This document shows positions 1 through 8,050 of a stretch of DNA of 64,000 nucleotides, piece after piece; the stretch's first letter is position 1, and the number at the start of each line of letters is the position of its first letter. The notes under the pieces were generated by a model. It was given only the letters and a program-made list of their open reading frames with translations. It made no database searches and was not told the DNA's origin. The stretch lies in contig NZ_UGTV01000015.1 of the NCBI RefSeq assembly GCF_900454865.1, positions 868,001-932,000 of the forward strand. Reading direction: 5' to 3'. The DNA comes from Pasteurella canis. Its GTDB lineage: Bacteria; Pseudomonadota; Gammaproteobacteria; Enterobacterales; Pasteurellaceae. The position numbers and the translations under genes were made by a program.

Positions 1-195
1 GTACTCGGTATCTGTGCCTCACTTATTTTTGGATTAGTATTTAATCAATTTGCAACAAATTTTAGCATGATTTTTTCTCCATTTTCTATTATTACAGCCG
101 TTCTTTGTTCCAGTTTAATCGGCATTATATTTGGCTATATACCCGCTAAAAATGCCGCAAAATTAAACCCAATTAACGCCTTAGCAAGAGAATAG
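1..195 (+). CDS. MacB-type ABC transporter permease, C-terminal end (partial)
   Basis: The first frame is open from base 1 to a TAG at 193-195 and gives 64 residues. They contain two hydrophobic segments followed by a [20 protein letters not shown] tail. That ending (P-A-K-x-A-A-x-L-x-P-x-x-A-L) is typical of the last periplasmic-proximal helix and tail of MacB/FtsX-family permeases, which power export of macrolides, peptides or lipoproteins with a MacA adaptor and an outer-membrane channel. The next gene encodes an outer-membrane efflux lipoprotein on the same strand, which fits a tripartite pump operon. The body of the protein lies outside the window, so the exact subfamily is uncertain. 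Confidence 0.8.
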   Translation, partial: VLGICASLIFGLVFNQFATNFSMIFSPFSIITAVLCSSLIGIIFGYIPAKNAAKLNPINALARE

Positions 196-266
196 AAAAT
201 TGCTATAATTGACTCAATCAAAAGTGTATCAAACTAGACCGCACTTTGTAACCAAAGGACAAGATA

Positions 267-1634
267 ATGTTAAAACTAAATCAATTTACTTTTATTATCC
301 TCTCAACTACATTAGTAGGTTGTACCAATATTGATAGTTCTTTCAAAGAGGCAAACCAACACTTTCAGCAATATGAAGAAATCACAAAGCAATATAGTGT
401 AAAAGAAGACTGGTGGACATTATATCGCGATCCTCAGTTAAACAAATTAATTGAACAAGCATTAGAAAACAATAAAAATCTTGCCAAAGCTGCGATTAAT
501 GTTAATAAAGCACTTTATTCTGCTAATTTATTAGGGGCAAATCTAGTCCCTGCGTTTAGCGGAAAAACTGAATCAAGTGCATCTCGTAACATTGAACATA
601 GTCAAAATTCAAGAATTACTCATAGTGGTTCACTAAATGTCAGCTATACATTAGATTTATGGCGTCGCTTAGCTGACGCGGCTTCTGCGGGTGAATGGGC
701 ATATAAAGCAAGTACTGAAGATCTTGAGGCAACTCGTTTAGCATTAATTAATTCGGTGATTGCGACTTACTACCAAATCGCTTTCTTAAACGATGCCATT
801 CAGGCAACGGAAGGAAGTATAAAATATTATAATCAAATTAGCCAAATCATGTTAAATCGCTTTAAATTAGGCGTTGCTGATAGTGCTAGTGCAGATCAAG
901 CACAACAATCGGTATTAAGAGCACGCAATCAACTGTTAACTTATCAAAGTCAACATAAAATAGCTGAACAAACATTACGTAACTTATTAAACTTAAAGCC
1001 AAGTGATATACTGACGCTTAGCCTACCTAAAATTCTCAACGTTAAGAATATCGGTATCAACACGAATATACCAGTCGCAACTATAGCCAATAGACCAGAT
1101 ATTAAAAGTGCACAATATCGTCTAAATAGTGCATTTAAAGATACTAAAGCAATGCAAAAAAGCTGGTTCCCAACTATTACATTAGGTGCAAGTTTGTCTT
1201 CAACAGGCACAAAAGTAGATAATGCACTACATACACCTGTTGCTGCTAGTTTAGTCAGTATTAACTTACCATTCTTAAATTGGAATACAGTCAGATGGAA
1301 TGTTAAAATTTCTGAAGCTAACTATGAAACAGCAAGATTAAATTATGAGCAAACTATAACCAAAGCATTAAATGAAATTGATACTAATTATTTTACTTAT
1401 CGCCAATCACAAGCTAGCTTAAATAATTTACAAACGGCGTACAGTTATAATAAGCGCATCACTCAATATTACAAAAACCGTTATGATGCAGGCGTATCAC
1501 AACTACGCGATTGGCTAAATGCAGCAAATACAGAAAATGATTCACAAATTGCTATTTTAAATGCCAAATACCAGTTAATTCAGCAAGAAAATGCTGTTTA
1601 CAGTGCTATGGCAGGTTACTATTCAAATAAATAA
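267..1634 (+). CDS. TolC/NodT-family outer-membrane efflux lipoprotein
   Basis: This 455-residue protein starts with a lipoprotein signal: hydrophobic residues 6-15, then L-V-G-C with the lipidated Cys at 19. The rest shows the two-fold repeat of outer-membrane efflux proteins. Each half is rich in Ala, Asn and Gln and has long alpha-helical stretches, for example around residues 60-90 and 165-250, then again at 270-300 and 345-450. The early motif D-W-W-x-L-Y-x-D-P-x-L-x-x-L-I is characteristic of NodT/OprM-like channels. A purine-rich ribosome site (AAAGGACAAG) precedes the ATG. It follows the end of a MacB-type permease by 71 bp, so it is probably the exit duct of that pump. The substrate cannot be told from sequence. 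Confidence 0.9.
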   Translation: MLKLNQFTFIILSTTLVGCTNIDSSFKEANQHFQQYEEITKQYSVKEDWWTLYRDPQLNKLIEQALENNKNLAKAAINVNKALYSANLLGANLVPAFSGKTESSASRNIEHSQNSRITHSGSLNVSYTLDLWRRLADAASAGEWAYKASTEDLEATRLALINSVIATYYQIAFLNDAIQATEGSIKYYNQISQIMLNRFKLGVADSASADQAQQSVLRARNQLLTYQSQHKIAEQTLRNLLNLKPSDILTLSLPKILNVKNIGINTNIPVATIANRPDIKSAQYRLNSAFKDTKAMQKSWFPTITLGASLSSTGTKVDNALHTPVAASLVSINLPFLNWNTVRWNVKISEANYETARLNYEQTITKALNEIDTNYFTYRQSQASLNNLQTAYSYNKRITQYYKNRYDAGVSQLRDWLNAANTENDSQIAILNAKYQLIQQENAVYSAMAGYYSNK

Positions 1635-1679
1635 GGATTTCTATAGTTTCTTTCTGATAAACGTGAAAGAAGGTACCTC

Positions 1680-2405
1680 ATGAAGATAGAAGTTTGTGTT
1701 GATAATATTGAATCCGTATTCATAGCCGAGCAAGCTGGGGCTGATCGCTTAGAGTTATGTGGTTGTTTAGCTATTGGTGGCGTCAGCCCCCAGTATTCAC
1801 TCATCAAAAGTGCGGTCAATTTTAGCCAAATTCCATGTTATGTGATGATTCGTCCTCGCGCAGGCGATTTCCTATTTAACCATTATGAAGTACAGATGAT
1901 GGTAGAAGATATCCAAATCGTCAAATCGCTAGGCGCGAAAGGTATAGTTATTGGCGCTCTTACAGAACAAGCTGAAATTGATGTAAAAATTTGTGAAACA
2001 CTCATTCATGCAGCAGACGGTTTAGGGGTCACTTTTCATCGTGCCTTTGATTTATGTCATAACCCTTTTGACAGCTTAGAACAACTTATTGCGCTAGGCT
2101 GCGAGCGAGTTCTCACTTCGGGTCAAAAAACCACTGCACTTCACGGAAAAGACTTACTTAAACAACTTGTTAAACAGGCCAATAAACGAATTAGCATTAT
2201 GGCTGGTGCAGGCGTTAATGCAGAAAATGCTCAAATACTCGTTAAAAACACTGGCATAGAAGAGTTACATTTATCTGGCAAAAGCTATCGATTAAGTCAA
2301 ATGAAACAGCAGTCAGATGCCGTAATGGGCATAGATGCAGAAGACGATAAAAAAATTTGGATTAGTGACTTTAATAAAATTAAGGCTGTCAAAGCATTAT
2401 TTTAA
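1680..2405 (+). CDS. cutC: CutC family protein (PF03932)
   Basis: This 241-residue TIM-barrel protein has the CutC signatures: the opening MKIEVCVDNIES, G-A-D-R-L-E-L-C-G near residues 20-28, R-P-R-A-G-D-F at 58-64, H-R-A-F-D at 120-124 and R-V-L-T-S-G at 143-148. E. coli CutC is 248 residues. The family was first linked to copper homeostasis, but a direct copper role is disputed and its true enzymatic activity is not settled. The protein should be cytosolic, as there is no signal peptide. An exact uptake signal lies inside the gene at 1808-1816. The gene starts 45 bp after the efflux lipoprotein and may be co-transcribed with it. It converges on rnpB. Confidence 0.92.
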   Translation: MKIEVCVDNIESVFIAEQAGADRLELCGCLAIGGVSPQYSLIKSAVNFSQIPCYVMIRPRAGDFLFNHYEVQMMVEDIQIVKSLGAKGIVIGALTEQAEIDVKICETLIHAADGLGVTFHRAFDLCHNPFDSLEQLIALGCERVLTSGQKTTALHGKDLLKQLVKQANKRISIMAGAGVNAENAQILVKNTGIEELHLSGKSYRLSQMKQQSDAVMGIDAEDDKKIWISDFNKIKAVKALF

Positions 2406-2412
2406 AAGAAAG

Positions 2413-2789
<377 letters not shown>

Positions 2790-2796
2790 GGAGCGC

Positions 2797-2802
2797 AGTA
2801 TA
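2797..2802 (-). promoter_or_regulatory. rnpB promoter -10 box
   Basis: On the minus strand the hexamer TATACT lies 7-8 bases before the predicted first base of rnpB (about 2789) and is followed by a GC-rich discriminator (GCGCTCC), as expected for a growth-rate-controlled stable RNA promoter. The matching -35 hexamer is weak, so only the -10 is called. Confidence 0.6.
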
Positions 2803-2891
2803 ACGGAATTTTATACAGAAATACAGTACTATTGAAACTTATCAAAACTAGATTGCTCTTTAAACCACTTTATAACTTGAAGCAGACTTTA

Positions 2892-2900
2892 TGTTATAAT
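2892..2900 (+). promoter_or_regulatory. Extended -10 promoter for kdsD-kdsC
   Basis: TGTTATAAT is a perfect TGnTATAAT extended -10 element about 33 bp before the kdsD start codon. No good -35 hexamer is present at 16-18 bp upstream, which is usual for extended -10 promoters. It would drive the kdsD-kdsC pair away from the divergent rnpB. Confidence 0.6.
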
Positions 2901-2932
2901 CAGACAAATTTGGGGTTATTGAAGGAATCAAA

Positions 2933-3868
2933 ATGGATTACTTAAAAATTGCACAAGACACGCTTGCTGTAGAAGAACAGGCTCTTGCTCGACTCAGTCA
3001 GCGCCTTGACCAACAATTTACTGATGTTGTCGAGTTATTATTGAATTGTGAAGGTCGTTTAGTGATTGGAGGAATTGGAAAATCAGGTCTAGTAGGTAAA
3101 AAAATGGTCGCGACTTTCGCCTCAACAGGTACACCAAGTTTCTTCCTACACCCAACTGAAGCATTTCATGGCGATTTAGGTATGCTCAAGCCTATTGATA
3201 TTGTTATGTTAATTTCTTATAGCGGTGAAACAGATGATGTCAATAAATTAATCCCGAGCTTAAAAAACTTTGGTAATAAAATCATTGCCCTCACAGGAAA
3301 CCCATATTCTACACTTGCTAAACATGCAGATTATGTACTAGATATCAGTGTTGAACGTGAAGTTTGTCCTAATAATCTCGCGCCAACAACCTCTGTACTC
3401 GTTACAATGGCATTAGGCGATGCACTGGCTGTTTCGCTGATTAAAGCTCGTGATTTCCAACCCGCTGACTTCGCTAAATTTCACCCAGGTGGAAGTTTGG
3501 GTCGACGACTCCTTTGCCGTGTTAAAGATCAAATGCAAACACGTCTCCCTGTCACAGCAATGCATACCTCTTTTACTGATTGTTTAACAATTATGAATGA
3601 AGGCAGAATGGGAGTGGCTCTCGTTATGGAACAGAATGAGTTAAAAGGTATCATCACTGATGGTGATATTCGACGTGCATTGAGTGCTAATGGAGCTGAA
3701 ACATTAAAGAAAAATGCTCAGGATCTAATGACTTCGACCCCTAAAACAATCCACCAAGACACTTATTTATCTGATGCAGAAAATTTCATGAAAGCACAAA
3801 AGATACATTCTTTAGTAGTGGTTGATGATGAAAATAACGTAGTTGGTTTAGTGGAGTTTTCAAGCTGA
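2933..3868 (+). CDS. kdsD: D-arabinose 5-phosphate isomerase
   Basis: The 311-residue protein interconverts ribulose 5-phosphate and arabinose 5-phosphate, the first step toward Kdo of the lipid A core. An SIS sugar-isomerase domain occupies about residues 30-180, with I-G-G-I-G-K-S-G, H-P-T-E-A-F-H-G-D-L-G and S-Y-S-G-E-T visible. Two CBS domains follow at about 205-258 and 265-311 (T-D-G-D-I-R-R ends the first). This SIS-CBS-CBS order and length match KdsD/KpsF. The ribosome site GAAGGAATC precedes the ATG. Its stop codon overlaps the kdsC start by one base, so the two Kdo genes are translationally coupled. Confidence 0.96.
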   Translation: MDYLKIAQDTLAVEEQALARLSQRLDQQFTDVVELLLNCEGRLVIGGIGKSGLVGKKMVATFASTGTPSFFLHPTEAFHGDLGMLKPIDIVMLISYSGETDDVNKLIPSLKNFGNKIIALTGNPYSTLAKHADYVLDISVEREVCPNNLAPTTSVLVTMALGDALAVSLIKARDFQPADFAKFHPGGSLGRRLLCRVKDQMQTRLPVTAMHTSFTDCLTIMNEGRMGVALVMEQNELKGIITDGDIRRALSANGAETLKKNAQDLMTSTPKTIHQDTYLSDAENFMKAQKIHSLVVVDDENNVVGLVEFSS

Positions 3869-4413
3869 TGTTAATAGAAAAATTAAAAAAAATTAAGTTT
3901 GTTATTACAGATATTGATGGCGTATTAACTGATGGCTCATTACATTATGATGCTAATGGCGAAGCAATTAAAACCTTCCATGTTCGTGATGGACTTGGCA
4001 TTAAGATGTTAATGGAATCAGGTATTCAAGTCGCCGTTTTATCAGGAAGAGACTCCCCAATTCTACGTAAACGTATTGCTGATTTAGGCATCAAATTATT
4101 CTTCTTAGGTAAACTGGAAAAAGAAAGTGCTTGCTTTGAATTGATGCAACAAGCCCACGTATCGGCCTCTGAAACAGCCTATATTGGTGATGACAGTGTT
4201 GATTTACCTGCATTTGCAGTTTGTGGCTTATCTTTTGCTGTAAATGATGCACCTATTTATGTAAAACAACAAGTCGATCATGTCTTAAATCTTGCTGGAG
4301 GAAAAGGCGCTTTTAGAGAAATGTCAGATATGATTTTAGCCGCGCAAAATAAAAGCGCAATTTATAACAGCGCGAAAGGCTTTCTTAAAACTGTAGCTAA
4401 AATGACTCAATAA
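3868..4413 (+). CDS. kdsC: 3-deoxy-D-manno-octulosonate 8-phosphate phosphatase
   Basis: This 181-residue HAD-superfamily hydrolase removes the phosphate from Kdo 8-phosphate, which gives free Kdo for lipid A glycosylation. The nucleophile motif D-I-D-G-V-L-T-D-G lies at residues 15-23, followed by L-S-G-R-D-S (motif II) near 59-64 and G-D-D-S-V-D-L-P (motif IV) near 112-119. The protein lacks a large cap, as is usual for tetrameric KdsC. Its ATG shares one base with the kdsD stop codon, so expression is tied to the isomerase. A strong hairpin just downstream ends the transcript. Confidence 0.96.
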   Translation: MLIEKLKKIKFVITDIDGVLTDGSLHYDANGEAIKTFHVRDGLGIKMLMESGIQVAVLSGRDSPILRKRIADLGIKLFFLGKLEKESACFELMQQAHVSASETAYIGDDSVDLPAFAVCGLSFAVNDAPIYVKQQVDHVLNLAGGKGAFREMSDMILAAQNKSAIYNSAKGFLKTVAKMTQ

Positions 4414-4435
4414 ATTTAATGACTTTTAACACTAA

Positions 4436-4469
4436 AAAAGCACTATTCTCAAACCAGAATAGTGCTTTT
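4436..4469. terminator. Bidirectional terminator between kdsC and sspB
   Basis: A 14-bp perfect stem (AAAAGCACTATTCT with AGAATAGTGCTTTT) encloses a 6-base loop. A-rich and T-rich flanks make it a plausible intrinsic terminator in both directions for the convergent kdsC and sspB. Confidence 0.85.
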
Positions 4470-4490
4470 CATTTCTTTAAATTATAAGAA

Positions 4491-4970
4491 TTATTTTACA
4501 ATGCGTAAATGAGAAACTTTCTTTGTGTCAGTACTCTTATCTAAATTATTCTCATTTTTATTCACTTTATTCTCAGTTACTGTTTTATCGACTGCTTCAA
4601 CAAAGCTTAACGGTTGCTCTACGCTGATAGAATCAAGATCATTATATATCTCTTCTGGTTCAAACATGACACCATCACCATTTTCTCTTGCATAAATTGC
4701 TAAAGCTGCTCCCATTGGAATATAAATATCCTGCGGTACACCACGAAAACGTGCATTAAATTGAATAAAATCATTAGTCAAATGTAAGTTACCAACTGCA
4801 TTAGTAGATAAATTCAACACAATTTGACCATCTTTTACATATTCAACGGGTACTTTAACATTACGATAAGTAGCATCGACCACTAAATAAGGAGTAAAGT
4901 CGTTATCAACCAGCCAATCATAATAAGCACGTAATAAATAAGGTCGTTTTGGGGATACTTTATATTCCAT
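4491..4970 (-). CDS. sspB: ClpXP protease specificity-enhancing factor SspB
   Basis: The 159-residue adaptor delivers ssrA-tagged proteins to ClpXP. The folded N-terminal domain (about residues 5-110) contains P-K-R-P-Y-L-L-R-A-Y-Y-D-W and the substrate-groove segment N-A-R-F-R-G-V-P-Q-D-I-Y-I-P. An acidic, Asn/Lys-rich linker follows, then the C-terminal ClpX-docking tail L-R-I-V-K. It starts 6 bp after sspA and belongs to the rplM-rpsI-sspA-sspB group found together in many gammaproteobacteria. A shared terminator hairpin sits downstream. Confidence 0.96.
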   Translation of the reverse strand: MEYKVSPKRPYLLRAYYDWLVDNDFTPYLVVDATYRNVKVPVEYVKDGQIVLNLSTNAVGNLHLTNDFIQFNARFRGVPQDIYIPMGAALAIYARENGDGVMFEPEEIYNDLDSISVEQPLSFVEAVDKTVTENKVNKNENNLDKSTDTKKVSHLRIVK

Positions 4971-4976
4971 GTGAAA

Positions 4977-5615
4977 TTATTTCTCATCCATTAAGTTTTT
5001 AGGTGTAACAACACCTAAAGATTGCATAAAAGAGTCACGTTCAAATACACGAGACATATAAGCCTTAATCGCTTTACTACCCGCACCACTGAATTCTACA
5101 CCTAGCTCTTGCATACGCCATAATAATGGTGCGACATAACAATCTACTAAGCTAAATTCTTCATTCATAAAATAAGGCATTTGAGTAAAAATAGGTGCAA
5201 TTGCCAAAATCTCTTCTTTTAACTGTTTTAATGCAGTTGTACGCTCTGCTTCTGTACCTTTCTCTGCTTTTTCTAATGCAGGGTACCAGTCTTGCTCAAT
5301 ACGTAACATTAATAAACGGCTTTTTCCACGTGCAACAGGATAAACAGGCATTAATGGCGGATGTGGAAAACGTTCATCAAGATATTCCATAATAATACGT
5401 GAATTGAATAAAACTAAATCACGATCAACTAATGTCGGCAATGTGCCATATGGATTTAATTCCATTAAATCTTCTGATACGACTTGAGGATCTACAACTT
5501 CCGTTTCATAAGCAACACCTTTTTCCGCTAATACAATACGCACCTGATGGCAATAAATATCTGTTTTATCTGAAAAAAGTGTCATTATTGAACGTTTATT
5601 TGCAGCGCTTGTCAT
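4977..5615 (-). CDS. sspA: Stringent starvation protein A
   Basis: This 212-residue protein has a glutathione S-transferase fold but acts as an RNA polymerase-associated regulator under starvation and acid stress. The N-terminal thioredoxin-like part shows T-L-F-S-D-K-T-D-I-Y-C-H-Q-V-R-I and the conserved N-P-Y-G-T-L-P-T-L near residues 54-62. The C-terminal helical domain contains S-L-V-D-C-Y-V-A-P-L-L-W-R. The start is supported by a strong ribosome site (GGAGGA) on the minus strand. It is followed closely by sspB. A promoter candidate lies between it and the upstream rpsI terminator, so it can be expressed apart from the ribosomal genes. Confidence 0.96.
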   Translation of the reverse strand: MTSAANKRSIMTLFSDKTDIYCHQVRIVLAEKGVAYETEVVDPQVVSEDLMELNPYGTLPTLVDRDLVLFNSRIIMEYLDERFPHPPLMPVYPVARGKSRLLMLRIEQDWYPALEKAEKGTEAERTTALKQLKEEILAIAPIFTQMPYFMNEEFSLVDCYVAPLLWRMQELGVEFSGAGSKAIKAYMSRVFERDSFMQSLGVVTPKNLMDEK

Positions 5616-5702
5616 CTATTCCTCCGACAGCTCTAAAATGAATTAAAATCGATTAAACTGTGCCGTATTCTCGGCATAATATCATATAAAAAATGGGCGT
5701 TT

Positions 5703-5708
5703 ATTCTA
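5703..5708 (-). promoter_or_regulatory. Candidate extended -10 for sspA-sspB
   Basis: On the minus strand TGGTAGAAT fits TGnTATAAT with one mismatch, about 90 bp upstream of the sspA start and downstream of the rpsI terminator. The hexamer is TAGAAT. The -35 region is only a partial match (TTGGAA at a 19-bp spacing). Confidence 0.4.
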
Positions 5709-5763
5709 CCATAAATCATGTGATAATTTCCAAAGTTTCTCGTAATTTTTTCTCTAGACAAAA

Positions 5764-5793
5764 AAATTGCAAGTCCTTTGGGACTTGCAATTT
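5764..5793 (-). terminator. Terminator after rpsI
   Basis: A 13-bp perfect stem (AAATTGCAAGTCC paired with GGACTTGCAATTT) has a 4-base loop and is followed on the minus strand by a T-run. It lies 25 bp after the rpsI stop and would limit read-through from the ribosomal genes into sspA. Confidence 0.85.
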
Positions 5794-5817
5794 GAATATA
5801 AAACGTAAAATATAAAA

Positions 5818-6210
5818 TTAACGTTTTGAGAATTGTGGACGACGACGTGCTTTGCGTAGACCCACTTTTTTACGCTCAACTTGACGTGCATCACGGGTTA
5901 CGAAACCAGCTGCGCGTAATACAGAACGTAAGCTCTCATCATATTCGATTAATGCGCGAGTCACGCCATGACGGATTGCACCCGCTTGACCTGAAATACC
6001 GCCACCTTTAACAGTGATGTATAGGTCTAATTTATCAGTCATTTCAACCAACTCTAAAGGCTGACGAACGATCATACGCGCTGTTTCGCGACCGAAATAA
6101 ACGTCTAACTCACGTTGGTTGATAGTGATTTTACCACTGCCCGGTTTAATAAATACACGAGCTGAAGAGCTTTTGCGGCGACCTGTGCCGTAGTTTTGAT
6201 TCTCTGCCAT
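5818..6210 (-). CDS. rpsI: 30S ribosomal protein S9
   Basis: At 130 residues this is the usual S9 length. It opens with the conserved [15 protein letters not shown] and carries [14 protein letters not shown] in the middle. The C-terminal tail is very basic ([18 protein letters not shown]); its last Lys-Arg reaches the P-site tRNA anticodon loop in the ribosome. It follows rplM by 16 bp in the usual rplM-rpsI operon and has its own terminator before sspA. Confidence 0.98.
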   Translation of the reverse strand: MAENQNYGTGRRKSSSARVFIKPGSGKITINQRELDVYFGRETARMIVRQPLELVEMTDKLDLYITVKGGGISGQAGAIRHGVTRALIEYDESLRSVLRAAGFVTRDARQVERKKVGLRKARRRPQFSKR

Positions 6211-6226
6211 ATCCTAAACCTCGTGA

Positions 6227-6804
<578 letters not shown>

Positions 6805-6885
6805 CAAAAGAAAGAAATAAAAAGCGACTACTTTTTATAAAGAGGAAGGAAGAAAAATAAAAAAAGTAATGAGATAAAAACAAAT

Positions 6886-6923
6886 AAAAAGTTTGCGAAT
6901 ATCGATACACTCGCAAACTTTTT
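6886..6923 (-). terminator. Terminator after the yegP-like gene
   Basis: A 13-bp perfect stem (AAAAAGTTTGCGA with TCGCAAACTTTTT) around a 12-base loop lies 12 bp after the stop codon of the DUF1508 gene, with T-rich sequence on the minus strand. Confidence 0.8.
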
Positions 6924-6934
6924 GAGTTATAAAA

Positions 6935-7279
6935 CTATGCTTGAGCTGTCAGATCTTTGATAACAGTTGTAGCCGCATTTTTCATCACCGAACCAATCCC
7001 CTTCTTCGCTGATACATTAGAGGTATAATACTGGCTACGACCAATTTCTTGATGATTTTTAGCTTTTAAAACGAAATATGGCTTATCATTTTTAGCGACA
7101 CGTACTTCAAAATTCTTTTCATCTACACCATTTTTTTGTACAGATGCAATACCATTTTCAGCAGCAGATCGCGAACGATAAAGTTCACTCGTTAAAATGA
7201 TTTGACTGTTTGCAGCCTTTAAATTGAACATGAATTGACCATCTTTTGCTAATTTAAGTTCGTACCAACCTAATGCCAT
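6935..7279 (-). CDS. YegP-like DUF1508 family protein
   Basis: This is a 114-residue cytosolic protein built of two copies of the DUF1508 beta-alpha unit. The first runs through G-W-Y-E-L-K-L-A-K-D-G-Q-F-M-F-N-L-K-A-A-N, the second through F-E-V-R-V-A-K-N-D-K-P-Y-F-V-L-K-A-K-N. Both halves then carry an S-R/S-Q-Y-Y/T-S plus G-I-x-S-V-x-K-N motif, as in E. coli YegP (110 residues). Function is unknown, although the family is sometimes induced by stress. I start at 7279 because AAGGAGA precedes this ATG at proper spacing; a longer reading frame upstream lacks support. grxB lies 87 bp upstream on the same strand. Confidence 0.85.
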   Translation of the reverse strand: MALGWYELKLAKDGQFMFNLKAANSQIILTSELYRSRSAAENGIASVQKNGVDEKNFEVRVAKNDKPYFVLKAKNHQEIGRSQYYTSNVSAKKGIGSVMKNAATTVIKDLTAQA

Positions 7280-7366
7280 AATTTTCTCCTTAGATAATAT
7301 TTTTGAGACAAGATGCTCAATAACAAGCATAGTTTTTTTGCAAAAAATTGCAACTATTTTAACCAA

Positions 7367-8014
7367 TTAAAGTGCTTGTTTAGTGTAAAGATTTACTTTA
7401 CTCAAAGCAGACATTTTCTTGACATAATTATCTATTTTTTCAGGAAATTTAAGCCCTTTAACACAAGTCAAATTACGTAAGATTGGGAATACTAAAATAT
7501 CTTCTAATGACAAAGATTGATTTAATGATGTGCCCCCTATCACTAATGACTCTAATTTATCTAAATCCAGTTCTAATCTTGATAAATATTCATCTGTTTT
7601 ACTCATATGTTGAGCAAAATCTCCAACATATTCCGTTTTCTTTTTAGTGAAATAGTCAATAGCACTTTGTGTCGCAAATTCTGGTACATCTAGTTTAATA
7701 AAACGTGGCATTAATAAATAATTTGAATAACTCGTTATGTCCTTCAATACCGCCTCAACTTCAGGACGTACATCTTTTTGCACAATAGGTGTACAATAAT
7801 GAGTATCAATATAGTTTACAATATCTAAACTTTCTGGCATTGCCTCTCCATCTTCTTTTATTAAGATGGGAACTACTTTTTTACCCACTAAATTTGTTGG
7901 CGTTACCTCATCATCATTCAAGAGCACATTCATTTTTACATCAAGTTCTTTTAAACCAAAAATCATCATGGCACGAACACAATAAGGACAATGGTCATAA
8001 ACATAAAGTTGCAT
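7367..8014 (-). CDS. grxB: Glutaredoxin 2
   Basis: The 215-residue GrxB-type glutaredoxin reduces protein disulfides with glutathione. Its active site C-P-Y-C is at residues 9-12 (M-Q-L-Y-V-Y-D-H-C-P-Y-C). Downstream are the cis-proline segment K-K-V-V-P-I-L and the S-L-D-I-V-N-Y-I-D glutathione-site motif near residues 60-69. An all-helical C-terminal domain follows, as in E. coli Grx2 (215 residues). AGGAG precedes the ATG. It is followed by the DUF1508 gene and preceded, 36 bp away on the same strand, by recD, so it may be read from the recBD transcript as well. Confidence 0.95.
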   Translation of the reverse strand: MQLYVYDHCPYCVRAMMIFGLKELDVKMNVLLNDDEVTPTNLVGKKVVPILIKEDGEAMPESLDIVNYIDTHYCTPIVQKDVRPEVEAVLKDITSYSNYLLMPRFIKLDVPEFATQSAIDYFTKKKTEYVGDFAQHMSKTDEYLSRLELDLDKLESLVIGGTSLNQSLSLEDILVFPILRNLTCVKGLKFPEKIDNYVKKMSALSKVNLYTKQAL

Positions 8015-8050
8015 ATTTTTCTCCTGTTAATCAATTCAAACTTAAGCACT